A DNA stretch of 19,926 bases from an uncultured bacterium (GTDB lineage Bacteria > Verrucomicrobiota > Lentisphaeria > Victivallales > UBA1829): contig URNX01000057.1 in assembly GCA_900549415.1 (NCBI GenBank), positions 1 through 19,926 on the forward strand, written 5' to 3'. The first letter of the stretch is position 1; each line of letters starts with the position of its first letter. Positions 6,632 to 13,125 of the stretch are shown piece by piece. A model generated the notes under the pieces. The model was given only the letters and a program-made list of their open reading frames with translations. It did no database searches and had not been told where the DNA came from. The position numbers and the translations under genes were made by a program.

Positions 6632-7702
6632 ATGCTGACAAGTGAAATGGTGAAAGCGGCGGCGCTTGCCGCCGGAGCCGACGTCTGCGGAATCGGCGAC
6701 ATGGCGCGTTTTGAAGGTGCGCCGCCGGAGATGGATCCGCGATACATCTTCCCCGAAGCGACCCGCGTCATCGGCATGGTCTTCCGGATTCCGCGCGGAG
6801 TGCAGCGCGGAATCGAAGAGGGAACCCAGTTCTACCAGTACCCTTCGATGGCGTACGGCGGAATCAATGAAATTTTTGCGCCCGCCGTTCTCTACCACGT
6901 CGGAAAACTGATCGAGGATCACGGCTACGAGGCGGCGGTCTACCGCAACACCGGCGCGCGCGGATGCGTTTCGGATATGGACGCCTCTCCCGGCAACACG
7001 CTTTCGCCGGAAGAGCAGATCAATGTCATGAATCAGGAGAAGAACAAGACGGCGCATCACCGTTCCGTGCAGTTTACCCGCGCGGTCAGCCCGAATCAGA
7101 TGCCGCCCGACCTCCAGTTCCATTTCCGTCTTGCTGCGGTTGCCTGCGGACTCGGCGAGATGGGCTGGAGCAAAATGTTCCTGACTCCGCAGTTCGGTCC
7201 GCTTCAGCGCGTGGCGTTCATCTTTACGGATGCGCCGCTGGAACCCGACCCGATGTATTCGGGGCCCGCACTCTGCCGCCGCTGCATGGCGTGCGTCCGC
7301 GAGTGTCCGGGGGGCTGCCTCAGCGCAAAAGAGAGCGTCAAGGTCAATCTCGGCGGAAAGATCTGCGAATGGGGCAAGCTCGACGAGTGGAAGTGTTACG
7401 CCTTTTACACGCACGGCGGACGCCACTACAACCCGTTTGTCCCGAAAGCCGTCTGGGACAAAAATGAGAACGGCGATCTGAATCTGCTCGAAGGCAAATG
7501 CGCCGCAAGCGAGGCTGAAATTATGAAGGTCTACACCGCGCTCGAAAAATATTTCCCGACCTGGGTTGGCTACAATATGGCGAAGTGCGGCGGCTGCATC
7601 CGCGCGTGCGTCAGCATGCTCGAAAAGAAGGGCGGCTGCATGAACGGACGCTTTGAAAAACCGCTGCGCCGCACCGGGAAAGCCTGGAAAATGGATCGCT
7701 GA
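6632..7702 (+). CDS. QueG/RdhA-like double [4Fe-4S] protein, paralogue 1
   Basis: The product is 356 aa. It resembles epoxyqueuosine reductase QueG and reductive dehalogenases: an N-terminal region (EMVKAAALAAGADVCGIGD), the superfamily motif CGLGEMGWSKMFLTPQFGP (172-190) and FTDAPLEPD (198-206). These precede a ferredoxin-type CRRCMACVRECP (C215, C218, C221, C225) and a second cluster set at C319, C322, C326 and C336. It carries W253-K-C255 in the WxC-YY-NPF element shared by all three paralogues. In family members the fold binds a base-off corrinoid; binding here is inferred. There is no Tat signal, so it is cytoplasmic. The start is ATG 6632, behind AGGAGG at 6617-6622; an in-frame ATG at 6605 would place that site inside the gene. 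It is the first and longest gene of the operon. The true substrate is unknown, and it is not necessarily a queuosine enzyme. Confidence 0.75.
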   Translation: MLTSEMVKAAALAAGADVCGIGDMARFEGAPPEMDPRYIFPEATRVIGMVFRIPRGVQRGIEEGTQFYQYPSMAYGGINEIFAPAVLYHVGKLIEDHGYEAAVYRNTGARGCVSDMDASPGNTLSPEEQINVMNQEKNKTAHHRSVQFTRAVSPNQMPPDLQFHFRLAAVACGLGEMGWSKMFLTPQFGPLQRVAFIFTDAPLEPDPMYSGPALCRRCMACVRECPGGCLSAKESVKVNLGGKICEWGKLDEWKCYAFYTHGGRHYNPFVPKAVWDKNENGDLNLLEGKCAASEAEIMKVYTALEKYFPTWVGYNMAKCGGCIRACVSMLEKKGGCMNGRFEKPLRRTGKAWKMDR

Positions 7703-7713
7703 GGAGAACTCTT

Positions 7714-8619
7714 ATGCTGAATGCAAAAATCATCAGGGAAAAAGCTCTTGAATACGGCGCGTCGCTGGTCGGAATCGGCGACATCGCGCATTTTGCGGGA
7801 ACGGATCCCCAGCGGGATCCGAAGATGATTCTGCCCTGCGCGACCTGTGTCATCGGGTTCGCCTTCCGCGTTCCGCGTGCGCTCTACCGCACGATGAACG
7901 ACCGTTCCCAGTACAACAACTACACGCAGATAGGCGTCAAATTCATTGACGAGGATCTTTCGGAAATCTTCCTGCTGAAAATGGGCGCGCTGATCGAAAA
8001 CGAAGGCTACGATGCGTGTCTTCAGCGCAACATCTCGAATCTGCGCATCAAGGGCGACCACTCCACCAATCCGGAACTCGTGGATACCTACGAACTCGTT
8101 CATGCGGAAGCTGTGGAGCCGGGCAAGCCGGTTCCGGACATCATCATGGACTTCAATCAGGCGGCGCAGATCTGCGGGCTCGGCGCAGTCGGCGAATCCG
8201 GACACATCATCGTTCCGGGGCTCGGTCCCTTCGTCCGTCTCGTTTTCATTGTCACCGATGCCCCGCTGGAGTGCGACGAGCCCTTCAAAGGAACACTCTG
8301 CGACCGCTGCGGCGAATGCATCCGGGCGTGTCCCGGACATGCCGTTTCCGAACACGGAACGGATACCTGGCAGTGCGCGGTTTACTATCGCGGCGCGCAT
8401 AAATCCAATCCGTTCATGACGGATGAATATCTGAAAGACGAACCCGACCGGGAAGCCATTCTGAACGGCGAAAAGCGGTTTGACCGCGAATCCGCGCGCG
8501 CCATCTATCCGAAGCTCGATTTCCTGCCCAGCCGCCCGACCGGATACGTGGCGTGTCTCTGCGGCAAAGCCTGCGACACCGCATGCTATAAACATCTGAA
8601 GGAGAAGAATCTCTTATGA
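7714..8619 (+). CDS. QueG/RdhA-like double [4Fe-4S] protein, paralogue 2
   Basis: The product is 301 aa with the same architecture as paralogue 1. It has IREKALEYGASLVGIGD at the N-terminus, CGLGAVGESGHIIVPGLGP (154-172), FIVTDAPLECDEP (178-190), CDRCGECIRACP (C196, C199, C202, C206), W219-Q-C221 with YY and SNPF nearby, and a C-terminal set C281, C283, C287, C291. It is about 55 residues shorter than paralogue 1, lacking much of the loop before the superfamily motif and the C-terminal tail. GAGGAG lies upstream, and the gap after paralogue 1 is only 11 bp. Its end overlaps paralogue 3 by 4 bp (ATGA). The protein is probably a soluble redox enzyme or electron carrier; its substrate is unknown. 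Confidence 0.75.
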   Translation: MLNAKIIREKALEYGASLVGIGDIAHFAGTDPQRDPKMILPCATCVIGFAFRVPRALYRTMNDRSQYNNYTQIGVKFIDEDLSEIFLLKMGALIENEGYDACLQRNISNLRIKGDHSTNPELVDTYELVHAEAVEPGKPVPDIIMDFNQAAQICGLGAVGESGHIIVPGLGPFVRLVFIVTDAPLECDEPFKGTLCDRCGECIRACPGHAVSEHGTDTWQCAVYYRGAHKSNPFMTDEYLKDEPDREAILNGEKRFDRESARAIYPKLDFLPSRPTGYVACLCGKACDTACYKHLKEKNLL

Positions 8620-9557
8620 AAACGCTCAAGGAACAGATTGCCGGCATCATGAAAGCCGAGGGCGCCGATCTCGTCCGTTTCGGCAACATCGAACGGTTCC
8701 GCGACCGCACTGCGCTGAAGCTCATGCCGGAGGTTCGCACGGTCATCTGCGCGGCGTTCCGCCAGCTGCGCGGTTCCCGCCGCGGAATCGAGGAAGGCTC
8801 CACCTACTACCAATACACCACAACCGCCGTCGAAACGCTGGAGGAAGTCATCATGCCCGCCGCTCTTCTGCGCGGATGCTGCGTGCTTGAGGAGAACGGT
8901 TTTGAAGCGCTTCCCCAGAAGCGCAGCCAGCTGATCATGCAGACGGAAAACGACACGAATCCCGAAGTCGACTATACGGAGATCTACCGCGGGAAATCTG
9001 CCGAAAACCAGCTCGACTTCGAACTCTGCGCCGTCGATTGCGGACTCGGCGAAAAGGGGCTTTCCGGTTCCATCCTGACCGATGATTTCGGTCCGTTCAT
9101 CCGCTGGTGTTTCATCCTGACCGATGCCGTGATTGAGCCGGATCCGGTGATTGAACCGCATCTTTGCGACCGTTGCGGCGAGTGTGTCAGGGCGTGTCCC
9201 GGACATGCCATTTCAGAGAATGGCGCGCTCAACCGCTGGCAGTGCGCCGCCTACTACATGGGCGCGAACCGCAGCAAAAATCCCTTCATGCCGCCGGATG
9301 CATTCGCCGGTGACCCGGATCGTCTCGCGATTATCGCAGGCGAGGCGCAGCTTACGCCGGAGCGGGCGCGGGAGGTGATTGACCAGATTCATTTCTACCC
9401 GCCGATCAAACATGCCTATCCCGCGAGCATCTGCGGGCGTGCCTGCGATACCGCGTGCTACATTCACCTGGAGGCGAAGAACGCGCTGAAACGCAAATTC
9501 GTCTCCCCGTTCCGCAAGCGTCCGGAGTGGAAGCTCCCGAACGATGATCTGAAGTAA
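8616..9557 (+). CDS. QueG/RdhA-like double [4Fe-4S] protein, paralogue 3
   Basis: The product is 313 aa. Landmarks are CGLGEKGLSGSILTDDFGP (142-160), FILTDAVIEPD (166-176), CDRCGECVRACP (C184, C187, C190, C194), W208-Q-C210 with YYMG and KNPFM following, and a second cysteine set C273, C277, C281. It is closest to paralogue 2: the segment around CDRCGEC-RACPGHA is almost the same in both, and both end in a CGxACDTACY-H element. It starts within the stop of paralogue 2 (ATGA) with AAGGAG upstream, so translation is coupled. Loss of one Cys in the C-terminal set compared with paralogue 2 may mean different cluster ligation. Confidence 0.75.
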   Translation: MKTLKEQIAGIMKAEGADLVRFGNIERFRDRTALKLMPEVRTVICAAFRQLRGSRRGIEEGSTYYQYTTTAVETLEEVIMPAALLRGCCVLEENGFEALPQKRSQLIMQTENDTNPEVDYTEIYRGKSAENQLDFELCAVDCGLGEKGLSGSILTDDFGPFIRWCFILTDAVIEPDPVIEPHLCDRCGECVRACPGHAISENGALNRWQCAAYYMGANRSKNPFMPPDAFAGDPDRLAIIAGEAQLTPERAREVIDQIHFYPPIKHAYPASICGRACDTACYIHLEAKNALKRKFVSPFRKRPEWKLPNDDLK

Positions 9558-9576
9558 AAATGAAAAGGAGCCAGTC

Positions 9577-10578
9577 ATGAAATTCTCGGTCGGTTACCAG
9601 CCGGATGAACTGTTCCGGCAAAGCGTGCTCCGTCATGCTGATACGGTTCGTGAACTCTATTTCCCGTGGGGCGGATTTTCCACGGGACGCGGCGTTTCCA
9701 CCGGTTCCGCGTTCCAGCGGAAGTTGGAAGAGGAGCTGACGGAGTATGCCGCCGCCGGGCTTTCGATGAACTGGCTCCTGAACGGCAACTGTTACGGCCG
9801 TTACGCGCAGTCCCGCGCTTTCTTCCAGAGGGTCGGCGACTGCGCGGATGAACTGACGGCGCGGTTCGGTCTGCGCACCGTCACAACCGCGTCGCCGCTG
9901 ATTGCCCGGTTTCTGAAAACCAATTTCCCGGAACTGGAAATCCGCGCATCGGTGAACATGGAGACAGGCACGCCGGAGGCGGTTGAATATCTGCTCCCGT
10001 GGTTCGATTCGTTCTATCTCAAGCGCGAATACAATTACGACTTTGCGCATCTGAAGCGGATGCGTGAATTCACCAGGTCGCGGGGAAAGAAACTGTTCCT
10101 GCTTGCGAACAGCGGTTGTCTGAACTTCTGTTCCGCGCGCACCTTCCATGATAATCTGGTGGCGCATCAGCACGAGATCGCGGAAATGGACAATGCACTC
10201 GACTTTCACGGAGTCTGCCATTTGTTCCTCAAGGATGAGGAACACAGAAAGAATTTTCTTTCCCGCACGAATTTCATCCGTCCGGAGGATGTCTCACGGT
10301 TTGAGCCGTGGTGCGACGGCATGAAGCTTGCAACCCGCACGAGCCGGAATCCTTCGCTGATTGTGGAAGCGTACACCTCCGGCTCTGCACACGGGAATCT
10401 GCTGGATCTGACGGAACCCGCGCACGCCGGGCATTTTCATCCGCGCATTCTGTTGAGCGGACGCATTCCGGCGGACTGGCTGGACCGCCGCTGGAAGTGC
10501 GGAAAAAATTGTGAAATCTGCGGTTTCTGCGCGGAGATCCAGGCTCGGGCAACGGTTTCTCTGAATCCGGAATTCTGA
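9577..10578 (+). CDS. Peptidase U32/UbiU-UbiV-like cysteine-rich protein
   Basis: The product is 333 aa. It shows the U32-type signature NSGCLNFCSARTFHDN (178-193), in which UbiU/UbiV-like proteins use Cys to hold a [4Fe-4S] cluster. A third Cys is C214, in HGVCHLF. The C-terminal knuckle CGKNCEICGFC (C308, C312, C315, C318) is extra. Such proteins act in anaerobic, O2-independent modification reactions (UbiU/V hydroxylation, RlhA, TrhP) rather than proven proteolysis. Start ATG 9577 has AAGGAG 9 bp upstream and lies 19 bp after paralogue 3, so it is the last gene of the LacI-controlled operon. Family placement is by motif only and should be treated as probable. The substrate is unknown. Confidence 0.6.
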   Translation: MKFSVGYQPDELFRQSVLRHADTVRELYFPWGGFSTGRGVSTGSAFQRKLEEELTEYAAAGLSMNWLLNGNCYGRYAQSRAFFQRVGDCADELTARFGLRTVTTASPLIARFLKTNFPELEIRASVNMETGTPEAVEYLLPWFDSFYLKREYNYDFAHLKRMREFTRSRGKKLFLLANSGCLNFCSARTFHDNLVAHQHEIAEMDNALDFHGVCHLFLKDEEHRKNFLSRTNFIRPEDVSRFEPWCDGMKLATRTSRNPSLIVEAYTSGSAHGNLLDLTEPAHAGHFHPRILLSGRIPADWLDRRWKCGKNCEICGFCAEIQARATVSLNPEF

Positions 10579-10580
10579 AT

Positions 10581-11288
10581 TCAGCGTGCGATCCGTTCCA
10601 GCGTTTTGCGGATGTGCGGTGTTCCGTTGCTGAACTCCCGGTCGGCGGTCTGAATGAGTTCATACGGACGCACCCGAAGTATGAATTTCCCCTTTTCGGT
10701 TTTTAGGCTGATGACGCCTGCACGGACTGCTTTTTCGGCAGAAGAGCCGCGGTACTCTTTGTCCAGCTGTTTTTCCAGAACATTCTGAACGGCGGTGCGC
10801 GGAACCGGAAATGCGCCTGCATGACAGGAGACAATCTGCACATTCAGTTCGCCGTTTGTCACTTCCGCATAAAAACGGATGCGGAGATTGATGAAGCGTC
10901 CGAATGGAGTGTTTCTGCCGAGATCATACGGATAGAGCAGAGTGAAGATGCCTTTTGAAAGTTCAAGTCTGCAGTTTTTCAGTTCCTGCGGAGCTTGGGT
11001 CGCGGTTGCGGAGAGCATGCTGGTGTTGGCGAGCAGGGCATTCACTTCAGCTTCGGTCAGCTCCAGAACGGTTTCGCTTCCAGCGGGTTTGCGCGCCGCC
11101 TCCTGAACGCTCCGGTTGAGCGACTGCATTGCGGTCATGGTCGACATGAAATCAAGCGGAGCCGGATTCTGCGAAGTGACGGCTGTTTCATCAATCAGCT
11201 TTGCCGCGCAGAAAGTTACTCCCATGAGGAACAGAAACAGCACGAAGAGCGGAAGCAGAACACACAAAAACAGTTTGCGAAGCTTCAT
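10581..11288 (-). CDS. Membrane-anchored protein, YpmS/DUF2140-like
   Basis: The product is 235 aa with one N-terminal hydrophobic segment (about residues 5-29) and the rest presumably outside the membrane. The motif LELTEAEVNALL (75-86) followed by a beta-rich domain recalls the YpmS/DUF2140 pattern, a family without a firm function. ATG 11288 overlaps the stop of tsaB by one base (TGATG), so it is translationally coupled. It ends 2 bp from the convergent U32-like gene, with no terminator in the gap. The gene is real; the family assignment is tentative. Confidence 0.7.
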   Translation of the reverse strand: MKLRKLFLCVLLPLFVLFLFLMGVTFCAAKLIDETAVTSQNPAPLDFMSTMTAMQSLNRSVQEAARKPAGSETVLELTEAEVNALLANTSMLSATATQAPQELKNCRLELSKGIFTLLYPYDLGRNTPFGRFINLRIRFYAEVTNGELNVQIVSCHAGAFPVPRTAVQNVLEKQLDKEYRGSSAEKAVRAGVISLKTEKGKFILRVRPYELIQTADREFSNGTPHIRKTLERIAR

Positions 11289-11980
11289 CAGCAGATCTTT
11301 CTCGGGATGCGTGCTTCCACGAACACTGCGGCGCGCAGATAGATCAGATCGGTCGGCGATGCGCTGAAGTTTCGCGGATCATTGAAAATCAGCTCTTCCG
11401 CATTGATGGAGGGCGCGAAGCGAATGTCGTCAACAAGTTCGGAAGCGAATTTCGCAATCGCGGCGCGGTCTTTCTCCAAAGCCGCGGCGGAGCGTCCGGC
11501 GAGAATTCCGGCGAGCTCTTCAGGCTTCTGCAGAACGGCGGTGAAGCCGTCGTGTTGATATGAACCGTTTTTGAGCTCCATGCCGTAGACAAGCAGTTCG
11601 GAGCGGCGTCCGTCGAAGATTGCCGCGACCTTTTCAGGGAAGTTTCCCGCAAACGCAGTGCGGAGGAGTCCGGCTGCGGAGGGAACGCCGCGGACTTTGA
11701 CTTCCGGGTGTCCGTAGGTGAGTCCGCTGACGAGCGCTGCGGCAACGCGAAGTCCGGTGAATCCTCCGGGACCTGTTCCGACGCTCCATTCGGTAATTCC
11801 GGCGAGGGGCGTTCCCGCATGTTTCGCGGCGAGCTCAAGACGCTCCGGAAGCGCGGAGGCGTCATGTCCGTTCAGCATGATTTTTTCGGTAAAGAGGATA
11901 TTATTCTGTTCATCGGCAAGCGCGAGGGATGCTTCGTTCCAAGAGAAATCCAGTGCCGCCCGAATTGTTTTCTGTTCCAT
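11288..11980 (-). CDS. tsaB: tRNA threonylcarbamoyladenosine biosynthesis protein TsaB
   Basis: TsaB is the non-catalytic partner of TsaD in the t6A37 tRNA-modification complex, with an ASKHA fold and a cytoplasmic location. The 230-aa product has the N-terminal ALDFSWNEASLALAD strand pair, the hallmark VGTGPGGFTGLRVAAALVSGL region (67-87; GPGGFTGLR is diagnostic), FDGRRSELLVYGM (122-134) and a closing DLIYLRAA. Start ATG 11980 is chosen because GGAGA lies just upstream; the frame stays open to a TTG at 12031 but that has no ribosome site. It sits between a small membrane protein gene upstream and the YpmS-like gene, which it overlaps by one base. Confidence 0.92.
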   Translation of the reverse strand: MEQKTIRAALDFSWNEASLALADEQNNILFTEKIMLNGHDASALPERLELAAKHAGTPLAGITEWSVGTGPGGFTGLRVAAALVSGLTYGHPEVKVRGVPSAAGLLRTAFAGNFPEKVAAIFDGRRSELLVYGMELKNGSYQHDGFTAVLQKPEELAGILAGRSAAALEKDRAAIAKFASELVDDIRFAPSINAEELIFNDPRNFSASPTDLIYLRAAVFVEARIPRKIC

Positions 11981-12003
11981 GATAAAAATCTCCGTTTCCG
12001 GTA

Positions 12004-12031
12004 AAGATAGCTCTTTTTTGCGGAAATTCAA
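12004..12031 (-). promoter_or_regulatory. Possible promoter of tsaB
   Basis: On the minus strand, TTGAAT (12031-12026), a 16-bp spacer and TATCTT (12009-12004) lie directly before the tsaB Shine-Dalgarno. The hexamers are moderate matches, and read-through from the gene at 12042-12335 is an alternative. Confidence 0.35.
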
Positions 12032-12041
12032 CTGCCGAAGT

Positions 12042-12335
12042 TCAGAAAACGACGACTTTCAGCAGCCAGCTGAGCGGGACGACGACCATAGCGAATGCGG
12101 TTGATTCGGGCCATGTGCGCGCGTTTGTCATAACAGCGGTGAAACGCAGAAGGAATATGGTTGCGAGAATCCAGCCTGCGTACGGGATGAGAAAGAGCGC
12201 GGTGAAAATCAGAGCAAACGGAGCCAATGCTCCGAGCGGGAATTTGATCTTCATCTGCTCCGCCGTAAATTTGGAAAGCATGAGTTCAATGATGAAGAAG
12301 ACCAGCGCTTTCAGAATAAAAAGAACAACTGTCAT
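12042..12335 (-). CDS. Small integral membrane protein of unknown function
   Basis: The product is 97 aa, starting MTVVLFILKALVFFII, with about three hydrophobic segments (roughly 1-17, 33-60 and 78-97) and a short basic loop (TAEQMKIKFP) after the first. I do not recognise a family. Start ATG 12335 is chosen over in-frame upstream codons because a GGGGTG sequence precedes it and hydrophobicity begins there. A weak TTGATT/TAACTT pair lies 25-55 bp upstream, just past the U-tract of the terminator at 12401. It is the first gene of the minus-strand block leading to tsaB. Confidence 0.55.
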   Translation of the reverse strand: MTVVLFILKALVFFIIELMLSKFTAEQMKIKFPLGALAPFALIFTALFLIPYAGWILATIFLLRFTAVMTNARTWPESTAFAMVVVPLSWLLKVVVF

Positions 12336-12400
12336 GAGACACCCCGTTTGTTTCCTGATAAAAGTTACATCAAAAAAACAGAAAATCAAGCAGAGAAAAT

Positions 12401-12448
12401 AAAAAAACGCCGCGAAAAGAAATCTTTTTCAGAATTCTTTTCGCGGCG
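12401..12448 (-). terminator. Strong rho-independent terminator of the G-run RNA
   Basis: A perfect 14-bp stem (12408-12421 with 12435-12448, half-site CGCCGCGAAAAGAA on the plus strand) with a 13-nt loop is followed, on the minus strand only, by seven T residues (12407-12401). The plus-strand side has no T-run. It therefore terminates minus-strand transcription arriving from about 12450-12790, where there is no credible protein gene. Confidence 0.85.
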
Positions 12449-12742
12449 AGCCGTTCTTCCACCCCCGCAGAAGAACGACACTCCCCCCTGAAAAAACAGG
12501 CAGTGTTTCCGAGCGGCTCTGAAGAGCAGAGCTCCCAGAGCCGCCGTCCGTGTTCAAAGCCCCCCCGACCCGTCATCCGTCCCCCCGAATGGATGGCTGG
12601 CCATTCATCTTTGAACCGGGCGTTTTATCGGAACCCCTCGCGCATCCCCCCTTTGAATTCCGTTCCCCCCGGATGGAATCCCATGCGCGTATTGCCTCCG
12701 TAGTCTGCGGGGAATCATCCCCCCGAATCATTCCCCGCAGTT
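12401..12742 (-). ncRNA. Candidate structured RNA with G5-G7 runs displayed in hairpins
   Basis: On the minus strand this interval forms a chain of stems, given here in plus coordinates. They are 12705-12715/12730-12740 (11 bp, loop with G6 at 12719-12724); 12640-12645/12683-12688 enclosing a smaller hairpin with G6 at 12665-12670 and a second G6 at 12646-12651; 12552-12559/12609-12616 (8 bp) enclosing 12574-12578/12591-12595 with G6 at 12581-12586 and G7 at 12560-12566; 12513-12521/12536-12544 (9 bp); 12478-12482/12502-12506 plus inner CCTG/CAGG with G6 at 12483-12488; and 12452-12459/12470-12477 (8 bp, loop with G5 at 12462-12466). The terminator follows. No frame encodes a plausible protein. 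It does not resemble 6S, tmRNA, RNase P or SRP RNA. The direction comes from the terminator; the 5' end is uncertain. Confidence 0.6.
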
Positions 12743-12761
12743 TTCCGGAAAACTTTCACAG

Positions 12762-12792
12762 ACAGATTCGCGGAAAAATCGCGAATTATGCA
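12762..12792. repeat. 31-bp imperfect direct repeat, copy 1
   Basis: It begins ACAGATTCGC, contains GGAAAAA, and ends AATTATGCA; it matches the copy at 12865-12895 at about 26 positions. Read on the minus strand it is TGCATAATT followed by a T-tract and GCGAATCTGT, which resembles a -10 box and initial transcribed region 5' of the G-run RNA. In this copy only, TTCGCG and CGCGAA arms (12768-12786) can also form a hairpin. Confidence 0.6.
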
Positions 12793-12826
12793 GCCGGAAA
12801 GATTTTTTTTGATTTTTTATGAGCAC

Positions 12827-12858
12827 CCGCCGTTTTTGTGCGGCGGTTGATTGTTCTT
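12827..12858 (+). terminator. Possible weak plus-strand terminator hairpin
   Basis: CCGCCG (12827-12832) and CGGCGG (12841-12846) pair around an 8-nt loop and are followed by a T-rich but broken tract (TTGATTGTTCTTTT). No plus-strand gene ends here, so its role is unclear. On the minus strand it would be a hairpin within the region upstream of the G-run RNA. Confidence 0.25.
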
Positions 12859-12864
12859 TTGCCA

Positions 12865-12895
12865 ACAGATTCGCAGGAAAAAGTGAAATTATGCA
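12865..12895. repeat. 31-bp imperfect direct repeat, copy 2
   Basis: This is the second copy of the element at 12762-12792, 103 bp away in the same orientation. ACAGATTCGC and AATTATGCA are exact in both; the middle differs by a few bases. It probably reflects a duplicated promoter or operator region on the minus strand. Confidence 0.6.
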
Positions 12896-12931
12896 TGAAA
12901 AGAAAATTTTTCTGTTTTTTTTGTTTGATGC

Positions 12932-12959
12932 TTGACAAACCGTGTTTTTCATGTATATT
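12932..12959 (+). promoter_or_regulatory. Promoter of tRNA-Leu
   Basis: TTGACA (12932-12937), 16 bp and TATATT (12954-12959) lie 18 bp before the tRNA, the expected placement for a stable-RNA promoter. Confidence 0.65.
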
Positions 12960-12977
12960 AAGCGACATATTGGAAAT

Positions 12978-13063
12978 GCCGACGTGGCGGAATGGCAGAC
13001 GCGCTGCGTTCAGGTCGCAGTCCGTGTACGCGGGTGAAGGTTCAAGTCCTTTCGTCGGCACCA
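12978..13063 (+). tRNA. tRNA-Leu (CAG)
   Basis: The acceptor stem GCCGACG/CGTCGGC has discriminator A and an encoded CCA. The anticodon stem CTGCG/CGCAG holds the loop TTCAGGT, giving anticodon CAG. A long class II variable arm (about 13019-13034) and the T arm containing GGTTCAAGTCC support leucine. Confidence 0.95.
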
Positions 13064-13090
13064 ATTCTTTCCTTGATTTTCCTTTTTATC

Positions 13091-13125
13091 ACAACCTTTC
13101 CTGAAACAGTTGTTGATTGTTTTTT
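13091..13125 (+). terminator. Possible terminator after tRNA-Leu
   Basis: ACAAC (13091-13095) pairs with GTTGT (13109-13113), and TGATTG followed by six Ts comes next. The stem is short, so it is only a candidate. It overlaps the stop of the convergent gpI-like gene. Confidence 0.35.

Noticed and set aside
5658..6641. Long open frame (327 codons) antisense to the LacI-family gene
   Set aside because: Composition shadow of a GC-biased real gene; no ribosome site and no recognisable domain, while the sense strand has a clear HTH protein.
6587..9206. Series of long antisense frames opposite the Fe-S paralogues
   Set aside because: All mirror the codon bias of the sense genes, which carry cysteine motifs, ribosome sites and coupled starts.
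12401..12742. 6S RNA, tmRNA, RNase P or SRP RNA as the identity of the structured region
   Set aside because: None of their diagnostic elements (single long bulged hairpin, tRNA-like ends with tag frame, conserved P4 or GGAAG tetraloop core) can be found.
12503..12822. Pro/Ser-rich plus-strand frames over the G-run RNA
   Set aside because: They are translations of C-runs and stems; no ribosome site, and the terminator points the other way.
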